A DNA stretch of 64,000 nucleotides, from contig NZ_JNZA01000022.1 in assembly GCF_000717345.1 (NCBI RefSeq), forward strand, positions 66,956 to 130,955, in the 5' to 3' direction. The notes under the pieces are model-generated. The model saw only the letters and a list, made by a program, of their open reading frames with translations, was not told the origin of the DNA and did no database searches. The position numbers and the translations under genes were made by a program. How positions within the stretch are numbered: position 1 is the first letter of the stretch; each line of letters opens with the position of its first letter. Origin of the DNA: Streptomyces lydicus. Its GTDB lineage: Bacteria > Actinomycetota > Actinomycetes > Streptomycetales > Streptomycetaceae. Shown here one piece after another: positions 6,405 to 16,400 of the stretch.

Positions 6405-8771
6405 TCACCGCAGCGTGAGGCGGGGCTTCGGCGCGTCGGTACGTCCGGTGGGCGGGGTGCGGCTGCCCGCCTGATAGGGCAGCGGCCAGGGGGCGCCCTG
6501 CCCCGCGTACCCCTGTTCCGCGGCGGCGTGCAACGTCCAGTGCGGGTCGTACAGGTGCGGTCGGGCCAGCGCGCACAGGTCCGCCCGGCCGGCCAGGACC
6601 AGGGAGTTGACGTCGTCCCACGAGGAGATGGCGCCGACCGCGATGACCGGTACGCCCAGGCTGTTGCGGATCCGGTCGGCGAACGGCGTCTGGTACGACC
6701 GCCCGAAGTCGGGGCGCTCCTCGGCGACGACCTGACCGGTGGAGACGTCGATGGCGTCGGCGCCGTGCTCGGCGAAGGCCGCCGCGATGGCCACCGCGTC
6801 CTCGGCGCTGGTGCCGCCGTCGGCCCAGTCGGTGGCGGAGATGCGGACCGTCATCGGCTTGTCGTCCGGCCACAGCGCACGGACGGTGTCGAAGACCTCC
6901 AGGGGGAAGCGGAGCCGGCGGGAGAGGGAACCTCCGTAGGCGTCGGTGCGTTGATTGGTCAGCGGGGAGAGGAATCCGGACAGCAGATAGCCGTGGGCGC
7001 AGTGCAGTTCGAGCAGGTCGAAGCCGCAGTCGACGGCGCGGCGCGCGGCGGCGGCGAACTGCTCCCGGATCTCGGCGAGTTCACCCGCGGTCAGCTCCTG
7101 GGGGCGCTGGCTGCCGGGCTTGTAGGGAAGGGGGGAGGGGGCGACGAGGGGCCAGTTGCCGTCGTCGAGCGGTTCGTCGATGCCGTCCCACATCAGCTTC
7201 GTGGAGCCCTTGCGGCCGGCGTGGCCGAGCTGGATACCGATCGCGGCGCCCGGCGCCTGCGCGTGCACGAAGTCGGTGACCCGGCGCCAGGCCGCGGCCT
7301 GCTGAGGGGTGTAGAGCCCGGCGCAGCCCGGGGTGATGCGGCCGCGTTCGCTGACACAGACCATCTCGGTCATGACCAGGCCCGCGCCGCCCAGGGCCCG
7401 GGCGCCGAGGTGGACGAGGTGGAAGTCGCCGGGGACACCGTCGTGTGCGGAGTACATGTCCATGGGTGAGACCACCACGCGGTTGCGCAGGGTGAGGCCG
7501 CGCAGCCGGAACGGCGTGAACATCGGCGGCGTCCCGGCCGGGACGGCCGCCTCGTCCTCGACCGAGGCGACGAAACCGGGGTCGCGCAGCCGCAGGTTGT
7601 CGTGGGTGACGCGGCGGCTGCGGGTGAGGAGGTTGAAGGCGAACTGGCGGGGCGGCTGGTCGACGTAGGTGGCCAGCTCCTCGAACCACGCGAGGCTGGC
7701 GCGGGCGGCCCGCTGGGTGGAGGCGACGACGGGGCGGCGCTCCGCCTCGTACGCGGTCAGTGCGGCGGCGGTGTCCGGCTGCTCCTGGAGGCAGGCGGCC
7801 AGCGCCAGGGCGTCCTCGACGGCGAGCTTGGTGCCGGAGCCGATGGAGAAGTGCGCGGTGTGTGCGGCATCGCCGAGCAGCACCGTGTTGCCGTACGACC
7901 AGCGCTCGTTGACGACCGTGCGGAAAGCGATCCAGCTGGAGTTGTTGGAGCGCAGCGAGCGGCCGCTCAGGGCGTCGGTGAAGACCTTCGCGCACCATTC
8001 CGCGGACTCGCGCTCGTCGGCGCGGTCGAGCCCGGCGGCCCGCCACACCTCCTCGCGCATCTCGACGATGACGGTGCTGGCGCCGCCTGGAGGCCGCGGC
8101 CCGGCGGGCGCCGTCGCGGCGCCGGGGTCGGGGCCGGGGTCGGGGCCGGGGTCGGGGCCGGCGCCGGGGCCGGGGTCGGGCGACGGGCGGGAATAGGGGT
8201 AGGCGTGCAGCTGGACGACGCCGTGCGCGGTCTCGGCGATCTCGAAGCGGAAGGCGTCGAGGGCGAAGTCGGCGGCGAGCCAGATGTAGCGGCAGCGGTG
8301 GGTGGTCAGCCGGGGGCCGAAGGCGTCGGCGTGTGCGGTGCGGGTGGCGCTGTGCACCCCGTCCGCGGCGATCACCAGGTCGTAGTCGCGGGCGAGTTCG
8401 GCGGCGGGCGGCGCCTCGGTCCGGAAGCGCAGCTCGATGCCGAGGTCGCGGCAGCGCTGGTGCAGGATGCCCAGCAGCCGGCGCCGCCCGAGTGCCGCGA
8501 AGCCGTGTCCGCCGGAGGTCAGGGTGTGGCCCCGGTGCACGATGTCGATGTCGTCCCAGCGCACGAACTCCCGCTGGAGCGCGCGATAGACCTCCGGGTC
8601 GGCGTGCTCGATGCCGCCGAGGGTCTCGTCGGAGAGCACCACGCCGAAGCCGAAGGTGTCGTCGGGCGCGTTGCGCTCCCAGACGGTGATCTCGCGGGTG
8701 GGGTCGAGGCGCTTGAGGAGGGCGGCGGCGTAGAGCCCGCCGGGCCCGCCGCCGATGACGGCGACCCGCAT
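6405..8771 (-). CDS. Bifunctional aryl-CoA FAD monooxygenase / OYE-type reductase
   Basis: 788 residues in two parts. Residues 1 to about 400 are a flavoprotein hydroxylase with GGGPGGLYAA for FAD binding and GDAAHTAHFSIGSG near the flavin. Residues from about 410 on are an old-yellow-enzyme barrel with SPMDMYSA, GIQLGHAGRKGS and HCAHGYLLSGFLSP. The same fusion is known for 2-aminobenzoyl-CoA monooxygenase/reductase and for proteins annotated as salicylyl-CoA 5-hydroxylase. It would hydroxylate and then reduce an aryl-CoA. The ATG at 8771 lies two bases after the hydratase stop, with GGGGA inside the hydratase end, so the pair is co-translated. A Gly/Pro/Asp repeat interrupts the first domain. 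Confidence 0.88.
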   Translation of the reverse strand: MRVAVIGGGPGGLYAAALLKRLDPTREITVWERNAPDDTFGFGVVLSDETLGGIEHADPEVYRALQREFVRWDDIDIVHRGHTLTSGGHGFAALGRRRLLGILHQRCRDLGIELRFRTEAPPAAELARDYDLVIAADGVHSATRTAHADAFGPRLTTHRCRYIWLAADFALDAFRFEIAETAHGVVQLHAYPYSRPSPDPGPGAGPDPGPDPGPDPGAATAPAGPRPPGGASTVIVEMREEVWRAAGLDRADERESAEWCAKVFTDALSGRSLRSNNSSWIAFRTVVNERWSYGNTVLLGDAAHTAHFSIGSGTKLAVEDALALAACLQEQPDTAAALTAYEAERRPVVASTQRAARASLAWFEELATYVDQPPRQFAFNLLTRSRRVTHDNLRLRDPGFVASVEDEAAVPAGTPPMFTPFRLRGLTLRNRVVVSPMDMYSAHDGVPGDFHLVHLGARALGGAGLVMTEMVCVSERGRITPGCAGLYTPQQAAAWRRVTDFVHAQAPGAAIGIQLGHAGRKGSTKLMWDGIDEPLDDGNWPLVAPSPLPYKPGSQRPQELTAGELAEIREQFAAAARRAVDCGFDLLELHCAHGYLLSGFLSPLTNQRTDAYGGSLSRRLRFPLEVFDTVRALWPDDKPMTVRISATDWADGGTSAEDAVAIAAAFAEHGADAIDVSTGQVVAEERPDFGRSYQTPFADRIRNSLGVPVIAVGAISSWDDVNSLVLAGRADLCALARPHLYDPHWTLHAAAEQGYAGQGAPWPLPYQAGSRTPPTGRTDAPKPRLTLR
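8123..8180. repeat. 12-bp tandem repeat inside the monooxygenase coding sequence
   Basis: Units of GGGGTCGGGGCC repeat about four to five times with small changes. They encode an Asp-Pro-Gly-Pro stretch near residues 197-215 of the flavin domain. The insertion sits before the ADS-like sequence VIVEMREEVW and probably forms a disordered loop. Confidence 0.85.
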
Positions 8772-8773
8772 GG

Positions 8774-9601
8774 CTATTTCCCCTGCCACTTGGGCGTCCG
8801 CTTCTCGGTGAACGCGGCATGGAACTCCGCGTAGTCGGCGCTGTTCATCAGCAGCGCCTGGGTGGCGGCGTCCATCTCGACGGCGGCGGCGAGCGGCATG
8901 TCGAGTTCGGCGGTGAGCAGCGCCTTGGTCTGGGCGTGCGCGAGCGCGGGTCCCTCGGCGAGCCGCCGGGCGAGGGCGGCGGCCGCCTCGTCGGCCCGGC
9001 CCTCCTCGGCCAACTCGCTGATCAGGCCCAGCCGTTCGGCCTCCGGTGCGCGGACGGTGTCGCCGAGCATGAGCAGCCGGGTGGCGTGGCCGAGGCCGAT
9101 GACGCGGGGCAGCAGGTAGGCCGCGCCCATGTCACCGCCGGACAGTCCGACCCGGGTGAAGAGGAAGGCGAAGCGGGCGGAGGGGTCGGCGACGCGGAAG
9201 TCCGCGGCCAGGGCCAGTACCGCGCCGGCGCCGGCCGCGACGCCGTGCACCGCCGCGATCACCGGGAACGGGCACTCCCGCAGCGCCCGTACGACCTGGC
9301 CGGTCATCCGGTTGAAGTCCAGCAGCTGGCCGGTGTCCATGCCCAGGGTGGCGCCGATGATCTCCTCGACATCGCCGCCGGAGCAGAATCCGCGCCCCTC
9401 CCCGGCGAGCACCAGGGCGCGTACCGCGCGTTCCCTGGACAGCTCGGCGAGCAGATCGCGGAGGTCGGCGTACGCCTCAAAGGTGAGCGCGTTGAGCTTC
9501 TCGGGGCGCGCCAGGGTGACGGTGGCGACGCCGTCCTGCCTGGTCACGCGGATGTGCTGCCAGGGGTCTGTGCGGTGGGCGGATCCTGCGAACGGGCTCA
9601 T
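8774..9601 (-). CDS. Enoyl-CoA hydratase/isomerase family protein
   Basis: 275 residues of the crotonase fold. The oxyanion-hole motif GFCSGGDVEEI and the second loop AAVHGVAAGAGAVLALAADF are clear. Both glutamates that catalyse hydration in classic enoyl-CoA hydratase appear replaced: Val in GAGAVLAL, and a hydrophobic residue before GLSGGDMG. The Asp of GGDMG could act instead. It therefore may be an isomerase or hydrolase-like crotonase rather than a hydratase. It is the first gene of a two-gene operon with the monooxygenase and likely acts on the ring-reduced CoA product. Confidence 0.85.
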   Translation of the reverse strand: MSPFAGSAHRTDPWQHIRVTRQDGVATVTLARPEKLNALTFEAYADLRDLLAELSRERAVRALVLAGEGRGFCSGGDVEEIIGATLGMDTGQLLDFNRMTGQVVRALRECPFPVIAAVHGVAAGAGAVLALAADFRVADPSARFAFLFTRVGLSGGDMGAAYLLPRVIGLGHATRLLMLGDTVRAPEAERLGLISELAEEGRADEAAAALARRLAEGPALAHAQTKALLTAELDMPLAAAVEMDAATQALLMNSADYAEFHAAFTEKRTPKWQGK

Positions 9602-9813
9602 CGGACTGCCTGCCCCCTTTGGCGGGTCGGCCGGTGGATGTTCTCCGGATGCCCTTCGAAGTTATCACCGCTTCGTGACTGCCGTCACGAGGGCGCGATA
9701 CTCGCGCGCCGGGCGACCGGGCCGAAGGTCCCGTCGCCCGTATGACCTCTGCCCTCCCGAAGCCGGCCGCTCGGCTCTGAAACCGGGCCGCCCGCGCTTC
9801 CTACCGTGGAGGC

Positions 9814-10290
9814 ATGCAGGAGCCGCCCGCCCCCACGACCTGGCACATCGCGCTGCCGTACGGTGCCACCGCGGTGCCCGTGGCGCGCGCCATGGTCAGA
9901 ACGGCGCTGCAGGACCTGCGGGCCACCGCCGACCGGACCACCGCTCAGCTGCTGACCGCCGAACTCGTCGCCAACGCGCTCAAGCACGCCCGCGAGGGCG
10001 GCTCGATCGAGCTGGTGGTGGAGCGGGGGCCGGCGGGCTGCCTGGTGGAGGTGCACGACGGCGATCCGGCGCTGGTCGAGGGGCTCGGGGCTCCGGCGCT
10101 CGGCGAGGCGCTCGGCGAGCCGCTCGGTCTGTCCTCCGGCGGGGGCCACGCCGCCGCGCCGGGCGCGGCCGGCGGCCGCGGTCTGCTGCTGATCCGCTCC
10201 CTCAGCTCGGCGTCCGGCTGCCGGGCGACGGCGGGCGGCAAGGCGGTCTGGTTCACCCTTCCCGAGCAGCAGCGGACGCCCCGGCACTGA
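9814..10290 (+). CDS. HATPase_c anti-sigma-factor-type ATP-binding protein
   Basis: 158 residues of the RsbW/SpoIIAB-like GHKL fold. The N-box is LVANALKHA, the G1 box is VEVHDGDP and the G2 region is GGRGLLLI. There is no histidine-kinase dimerisation domain. Streptomyces encode many such small kinases that control sigma factors or anti-anti-sigma partners; none of those partners is adjacent. The ATG is preceded by GGAGG. An acidic, Gly/Ala-rich loop (residues about 90-125) interrupts the ATP lid region. Confidence 0.85.
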   Translation: MQEPPAPTTWHIALPYGATAVPVARAMVRTALQDLRATADRTTAQLLTAELVANALKHAREGGSIELVVERGPAGCLVEVHDGDPALVEGLGAPALGEALGEPLGLSSGGGHAAAPGAAGGRGLLLIRSLSSASGCRATAGGKAVWFTLPEQQRTPRH

Positions 10291-10447
10291 CGGCGGCCCG
10301 CCCGGGCGCGGCCGGCGGCTGCCACTCCTGCCGCTCCTGCCGCTCCTGTCGCCGCCTGCTGCCCGAGCCGCGCGTGGCGCTCCCGTAGAACGCGTGGACC
10401 AGCGCACCGCCCACCGGTCAGGCCGGGAAGAGCCACACGCACGTGCC

Positions 10448-11452
10448 CTATCGGGCCAGCGTCGCGACCAGCACCGCCTTGATCGTGTGCATCCGGTTCT
10501 CCGCCTCGTCGAAGACGACGGAGTGCGCGGACTCGAAGACCTCGTCGGTGACCTCCAGCGACGACAGCCCGTGCCGGGCGTGGATCTCCCGGCCGACCGC
10601 CGTACCCAGGTCGTGGTACGCGGGCAGGCAGTGCAGGAACTTCACCCCCGGCTTTCCGGTGGCGCGCAGTACGTCCATCGTGACCGCGTACGGGGCGAGC
10701 AGGGCGATCCGCTCGTCCCACACCTCCTTGGGCTCCCCCATGGAGACCCACACGTCGGTGGCGACGAAGTCCGCGCCCCGCACGCCCTCGGCGACGTCCT
10801 CGGTGAGGGTGATCCGGGCGCCGCTGGCGTCGGCGAGCTTCCGTGCCGCGGCGACGACCGCCTCCTCGGGCCACAGCTGCTCGGGCGCCACGATCCGTAC
10901 GTCCATACCGAGCAGGGCGCCGGTGACGAGGTAGGAGTTGCCCATGTTGTTGCGGGCGTCGCCGAGGTAGGCGAAGGCGGTCTCCTCCAGGGGGCGGCCC
11001 CGGCCGTGCTCGACCATGGTGAGCACGTCGGCGAGCATCTGGGTCGGGTGCCAGTCATCGGTCAGCCCGTTGAAGACGGGCACACCGGCGTACGCGGCCA
11101 GATCCTCGACGTCGGACTGCCGGCTGCCACGGAACTCGATGCCGTCGAACATCCGGCCGAGCACCCGGGCGGTGTCCTTGACCGACTCCTTGTGCCCGAT
11201 CTGCGAGCCGGACGGGTCGAGGTAGGTGGTCGAGGCGCCCTGGTCGGCGGCTGCGACCTCGAAGGAGCAGCGGGTCCTGGTCGAGGTCTTCTCGAAGATC
11301 AGGGCGATGTTCCGGCCCTGCAGGCGAGGGACCTCCGTACCGGCGCGCTTGGCCGCTTTCAGCTCGGCCGCGAGGTCGATCAGTCGGCGGAATTCCTCGG
11401 CGCTGAAGTCCAGCTCCTTGAGGAAGTGGCGGCCCCTGAGGTCTATCGCCAT
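10448..11452 (-). CDS. arcB: Ornithine carbamoyltransferase (probably catabolic)
   Basis: 334 residues. Carbamoyl-phosphate-binding [14 protein letters not shown], the ornithine-side [11 protein letters not shown], and the HCLPAYHD active-site motif are intact. Because arginine deiminase lies directly upstream on the same strand, this is more likely the arginine-degrading ArcB than the biosynthetic ArgF: citrulline plus phosphate to ornithine plus carbamoyl phosphate. The ATG at 11452 has AGGAG upstream; longer open sequence to 11590 has no better start. The 181-base gap to arcA holds its own AT-rich promoter-like sequence. Confidence 0.92.
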   Translation of the reverse strand: MAIDLRGRHFLKELDFSAEEFRRLIDLAAELKAAKRAGTEVPRLQGRNIALIFEKTSTRTRCSFEVAAADQGASTTYLDPSGSQIGHKESVKDTARVLGRMFDGIEFRGSRQSDVEDLAAYAGVPVFNGLTDDWHPTQMLADVLTMVEHGRGRPLEETAFAYLGDARNNMGNSYLVTGALLGMDVRIVAPEQLWPEEAVVAAARKLADASGARITLTEDVAEGVRGADFVATDVWVSMGEPKEVWDERIALLAPYAVTMDVLRATGKPGVKFLHCLPAYHDLGTAVGREIHARHGLSSLEVTDEVFESAHSVVFDEAENRMHTIKAVLVATLAR

Positions 11453-11540
11453 GGGTGAGCTCCTGGTTCGCGGCGGTCGGGACGGAGTGCATAAGGGCGC
11501 GGTGTGTACGGACGCGTACGAAGGCGCACGGACACCCACC

Positions 11541-11576
11541 ATGAAAGTGTATACGAGCAGCTGTATCTCTATACGT
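11541..11576. promoter_or_regulatory. AT-rich promoter region with possible ARG box
   Basis: GTGTATAC and CTGTATCTCTATACG form spaced GTAT/ATAC half-sites in an otherwise GC-rich gap upstream of the ornithine carbamoyltransferase gene. The arrangement recalls ArgR binding sites but matches the consensus only loosely. Confidence 0.35.
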
Positions 11577-11633
11577 TCGCCGCTGCCCACCCGCAGCGAC
11601 CTTCATGGCCTCGCCCCTCGGTTGCCTCACGCC

Positions 11634-12869
11634 TCAGGCTGCCCCGGGCACCGCGTCCCGCGCCACCGGACAGCTCATGCACCGCGGCCCACCCCGGCCC
11701 CGCCCCAGCTCACTGCCCGGAATCGTGATCACCTCGATGCCGCGCTTGCGCAGAAAGGTGTTCGTGGTGACGTTCCGCTCGTACGCCACCACGACCCCCG
11801 GCTCGACGGCGAGCACGTTGCAGCCGTCGTCCCACTGCTCGCGCTCCGCGGAGTGCACGTCCTGGGTCGGGGTCAGCACCCGGATGTCGGACAGCCCCAG
11901 CGAGGCCGCTATGGCGCGGTGCATGTGCTCCGGCGGATGGTCGGTGACCTTGAGGTCCTGCTCGCCCGAACCGGGCTCGATGGTGTACGAGCGCAGCATG
12001 CCGAGCCCGGCGTACTGGGTGAAGGTGTCTCCGTCGATCATGGTCATGACGGTGTCCAGGTGCATGAACGCCCGCCGCTTGGGCATGTCCAGCGCCACGA
12101 TCGTGCGCGCCGAGCCGGCCGCGAACAGTCCGCGCGCCAGCAGTTCGACGGCCTGCGGCGTGGTCCGCTCGCTCATCCCGATCAGCACCGCGCCGCTGCC
12201 CAGCACCAGGACGTCGCCACCCTCGATCGTCGAGGGGAAGTCCGCCTGCCCCTCCGACCAGACGTGGAAGTCCTCTCCGCTGAAGAGCGGGTGGTGGCGG
12301 TAGATCGCCTCGTAGTGCACGGTCTCGCGCTGCCGGGCCGGCCAGCGCATCGAGTTGATCGACACCCCGTCGTAGATCCACGCCGAGGTGTCGCGGGTGA
12401 AGAGGTGGTTGGGCAGCGGACCCAGCAGGAAGTCGTCGAGGTCCATCACATGGAAGCGGACCGAGGTCGGCTCGGGATGGCGCTCCAGGAACTCGCGTTT
12501 GGTCATGCCGCCGACCAGCGCCTCGACGAGCTCCGGCACCGGCAGCTCGTCGAAGGCGGCCCGCAGATGGTCGGTGGCCAGCGGCCCGTACTCCTTCTCG
12601 TCGAAGACCCGGTCCAGGACCAGTTCCCGCGCGACGGGGCTCTGCAGGCTCTCGGCCAGCAGGTCCCCGAAGAGGTGTACGTCCACGCCCCGGTCCCGGA
12701 GCACGTCCGCGAAACCGTCGTGCTCGGCCCGCGCCCGGCGCACCCACAGCACGTCGTCGAAGAGCAAGGCGTCCTTGTTGGAGGGCGTGAGCCGCTTCAG
12801 CTCAAGATCGGGGCGATGCAGGATGACCCGGCGCAGCTGCCCGGCCTCTGAGTCGACATGGAATCCCAT
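11634..12869 (-). CDS. arcA: Arginine deiminase
   Basis: 411 residues, the usual length. Substrate-binding and catalytic motifs are present: [39 protein letters not shown] with the catalytic His, and the nucleophilic Cys in [11 protein letters not shown] near the C-terminus. It hydrolyses arginine to citrulline and ammonia in the cytoplasm. Ornithine carbamoyltransferase follows. Carbamate kinase and the arginine/ornithine antiporter that normally complete the ATP-yielding pathway are not in the window. Confidence 0.95.
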   Translation of the reverse strand: MGFHVDSEAGQLRRVILHRPDLELKRLTPSNKDALLFDDVLWVRRARAEHDGFADVLRDRGVDVHLFGDLLAESLQSPVARELVLDRVFDEKEYGPLATDHLRAAFDELPVPELVEALVGGMTKREFLERHPEPTSVRFHVMDLDDFLLGPLPNHLFTRDTSAWIYDGVSINSMRWPARQRETVHYEAIYRHHPLFSGEDFHVWSEGQADFPSTIEGGDVLVLGSGAVLIGMSERTTPQAVELLARGLFAAGSARTIVALDMPKRRAFMHLDTVMTMIDGDTFTQYAGLGMLRSYTIEPGSGEQDLKVTDHPPEHMHRAIAASLGLSDIRVLTPTQDVHSAEREQWDDGCNVLAVEPGVVVAYERNVTTNTFLRKRGIEVITIPGSELGRGRGGPRCMSCPVARDAVPGAA

Positions 12870-13427
12870 CTCCCCATCTTGGCCGCTTCCGAGGCCCGGC
12901 GGAGGGAGTCAACGGATCCCGGAACTTACGGGTCGCCAAAGGGGCCTGGGGCGGGGGCTGGTCTCGGCCAGGGGGCGGGGCTGGTGTCGGCCACGGACCG
13001 GGGGTGGGCTCGGGCGAGGGCGGGGGCCCGGTGTCGGGCGGAGGCACGGGGATGGTTTTGGGCGGGGGCAGCGGGTGGTCTTGAGCAGGTGCCGGGGGCC
13101 GGTCTCGGGGGCCGGTGTCGGGTGGAGGCATGGGCTGGTCATGCGCAGGGGCAGCGGGTGGTCTCGGGCGGGGGCAGCGGGGGGATGGGGCGGGGGCGTG
13201 CCTGCGGTCGCGGGCGGCCCGGCGGGAGGGGCCGCGTACGCCCCACCCCACCCGCCACGCCTCGTTCCCGATTGCCTCAGGCGGAGGTCCGCCAGGCCCC
13301 GGCCCCGCCCAGGCAGCGGCAATCGGGGCCCAACAGGTCCCGATTGCGGCGACCGCAGCCGGGGCCCGCCGGGGCCGGTTCCGGTCGCTGTCGCCCGGGG
13401 CCTGCCAGGCCCGACCGCCTCCCGCCG
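12870..13427. other. G-rich low-complexity intergenic region
   Basis: The 558 bases between arcA and pnkp carry no convincing gene. From about 12940 to 13200 the + strand is a patchwork of imperfect repeats, such as GGTGTCGGGYGGAGGCAYGGG (twice) and GGGGCAGCGGGTGGTC (twice), with many runs of four or more G. Open frames across it read as Pro/Arg/Gly-rich low-complexity sequence and are not believed. The arcA promoter and the pnkp transcript end must lie here. Confidence 0.7.
13319..13347 (-). terminator. Hairpin downstream of pnkp
   Basis: GCAATCGGG (13319-13327) and CCCGATTGC (13339-13347) are perfect 9-bp arms around an 11-base loop, about 80 bases after the pnkp stop. A third copy of CCCGATTGC is at 13267. 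A terminator is the simplest reading. Confidence 0.5.
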
Positions 13428-16400
13428 CTACAACCGGGGATCCACCGGCTCCGACTCCAGGGCCAGCACCCCGAAGACGGCCTCGTGCACCCGCCACAGC
13501 GGCTCGCCCTCGGCCAGCCGGTCGAGCGCCTCCAGCCCCAGCGCGTACTCGCGCAGGGCCAGCGAACGCTTGTGGCCCAGATGCCGTACCCGAAGGCGGC
13601 GGAGGTTCTCCGGCCGGGTGTACTCCGGGCCGTAGATGATCCGCAGGTACTCGCGGCCACGGCACTTGACGCCCGGCTGTACGAGCCGCCCGTCGCCCCG
13701 ACGCACCAGCGCCTGCAGTGGTTTGACCACCATGCCCTCGCCGCCGGCCCCGGTCAGCTCCAGCCACCACCGGATGCCGGCCGCCACCGACGCCTCGTCC
13801 TCGGTGTCGACGACGATCCGCCGGGTCGTGGCAAGCAGCCCGGGCCTGTCCACGGCACCGCCGCCGGCCGGCCCGGCGTCCCGGGACGCCACCGCGCCCT
13901 CGGCCGCGATGACGCGGTCGATCAGCGCCAGCTGCTCGGTGTGCGGCAGCCCGGCGAGACTGCGCCCCTGCACGGCGAGGATCTGGAACGGCGCGAGCCG
14001 TACGCCGTCCAGCTCCCCCAGCCCGGCGCGCGCCGCCGCGTCCGACACCGCGGCACCATCCGGTATCCCGGCGCTGCCAAGCACTTCCTCGGAGCTGCCC
14101 GGTATCCCGGCACCGCCGGAGTGCGCCAAGGCATCAGCCCCGTTCACCGCACCCGGGCCCGCCCCGTCAGCCGCCTGCCCCGCACCGGAGGCGTCCGCCG
14201 CCCCCGGCCCGACCCGCCAGCAGTAGCGCCGGTAAGCCGCCGTGAACGCCGCGGCGTCCGCGGCCCGGTCGCGCTGCCGGCCGAGCAGCGGGGCCACCTC
14301 GACACCCCGGGCGGCCGCGGCCTCCAGCGCCCCGAGCACGCCGGGGAACGCCGCCCCGGACGCCGCACCGACCGCCGCGTACTGCTTGCGCAGCAGACCC
14401 GTCGCCTTCAGGGACCACGGCATCAACTCCGCGTCCAGCAGCAACCAGTCCGTCTCCAGCTCGGCCCAGAGCCCGGCCTCCTCGACGCACGCCCGCACCC
14501 GCCGCAGGATCCGCTCGGTCGTCTCCGGGTCGTCGAAGAACGGCCGGCCGGTGCGGGTGTACAGGGCGCCCGACACCCCCTTCGGCACGCCGAAGCGCTC
14601 GGCCGCCGCCGTCTCGTCCCGGCACACCAGGACCACCGCGCGCGAGCCCATGTGCTTCTCCTCGCACACCACTTCGCGCACGCCGTCCGCCCGGTAGCCG
14701 GCGAACGCCTCCGCCGGATGCTCCAGATAGCCGCCCTCGGCGCCCTCGGCGCCGACCTCCTCCGTCGAGGTCGCACAGGGCGCCATGGTCGGCGGGAGAT
14801 ACGGCAACAGCCGAGGGTCGATCGCGAAGCGGCTCATCACCTCCAGCGCCGCCGCGGCGTTCTCCTCCCTGACCGCGAGCCGGCCCATGTGGCGGGTCTC
14901 CACGATCCGGCGCCCCGCCACGTCGTTCAGGTCCAGCGGACGGCCGTCGGCCCCACCGGGTGCCTCGGTCGCCAGCGGCTTCGTGGGCTCGTACCAGACC
15001 CGCTCCGCCGGTACGTCCACCAGCTCGCGCTCCGGCCAGCGCAGCGCGGTCATCGCACCGCCGAAGACACACCCGGTGTCGAGGCAGATGGTGTTGTTGA
15101 GCCAGCCGGCGCGCGGGGTGGGCGTGTGGCCGTAGACGACGGCGGCGCGGCCGCGGTAGTCCTCCGCCCACGGGTAGCGCACCGGCAGCCCGAACTCATC
15201 GGTCTCGCCGGTCGTGTCGCCGTACAGCGCGAAGGAACGCACCCGGCCGGATGTCCGCCCGTGGTACTTCTCCGGCAGCCCGGCATGGCACACCACCAGC
15301 CCGCCGCCGTCCAGGACGTAGTGGCTGACCAGGCCCTGGATGAACGCCCCGACCTCGGCCCGGAACGCCTCGTCCTCCTTGTCCAGCTGCTCGATGGTCT
15401 CGGCGAGCCCGTGGGTGGCCTGGACCTTGCGCCCCTTGAGATAACGGCCGAGCTTGTTCTCGTGGTTCCCCGGCACGCACAGTGCGTGCCCGGCCCCGAC
15501 CATGCCCATCACCAGGCGCAGCACACCGGGGCTGTCCGGCCCACGGTCGACGAGGTCACCGACGAAGACGGCGGTACGGCCCTCCGGGTGCACCGCGTCC
15601 ACGGACCTGCCGAGCGCGTCGCGCACCAGCCCGTAACCCAGCCGGCCGAGCAGGGTCTCCAGCTCGGAACGGCAGCCGTGGATGTCACCGATGATGTCGA
15701 ACGGGCCGGTCAGGTGGCGCAGGTCGTTGAACCGTCGCTCCGTGACGACCCGCGCCGCCGCCACCTCCTCCTGGCCACGCAGCACATGGACCTTGCGGAA
15801 GCCCTCACGCTCCAAGTGCCGCAGCGACCGCCGCAGTTCACGCTGATGGCGCTGGATGACCCGGCGCGGCAGCCCGGCCCGGTCGGCCCGCGCCGCGTTG
15901 CGCTCGGCGCAGACCTGCTCGGGCACGTCCAGCACGATCGCCACCGGGAGCACATCGTGTTCCCGTGCCAGCCGCACCAGCTGGGCGCGTGCCTCGGACT
16001 GCACGTTGGTGGCGTCGACGACCGTCAGCCGGCCGGCCGCCAGTCGCTTGCCCGCGATGAAGTGCAGCACGTCGAAGGCATCGCCGCTCGCGCTCTGATC
16101 GTTCTCGTCATCGCTGACCAGCCCCCGGCAGAAGTCGGAGGAGAGCACCTCGGTCGGCTTGAAATGCCGTGCGGCGAAGGTGGACTTGCCGGATCCGGTG
16201 GCCCCGACCAGCACCACGAGCGAGAGGTCCGGCACGGGCAGCGTACGCAGCGCCGCCGCCGGCACTCCCCCGCGCTCCTGCTGGGCCCCGTCCCCCCGAG
16301 CCCCGCCCTCCTGCTGGGTCCCACCCACCTGCTGGGTTCCGACCTCCTGCTGGGTTCCGCCCTCGTGGGTTCCGCTCCCCTGCTGGGGCCCATGCGCCCG

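Noticed and set aside
12802..13770. Pro-rich open frame across the arcA-pnkp gap
   Set aside because: It is driven by the G-run repeats and lacks a ribosome site or family resemblance.
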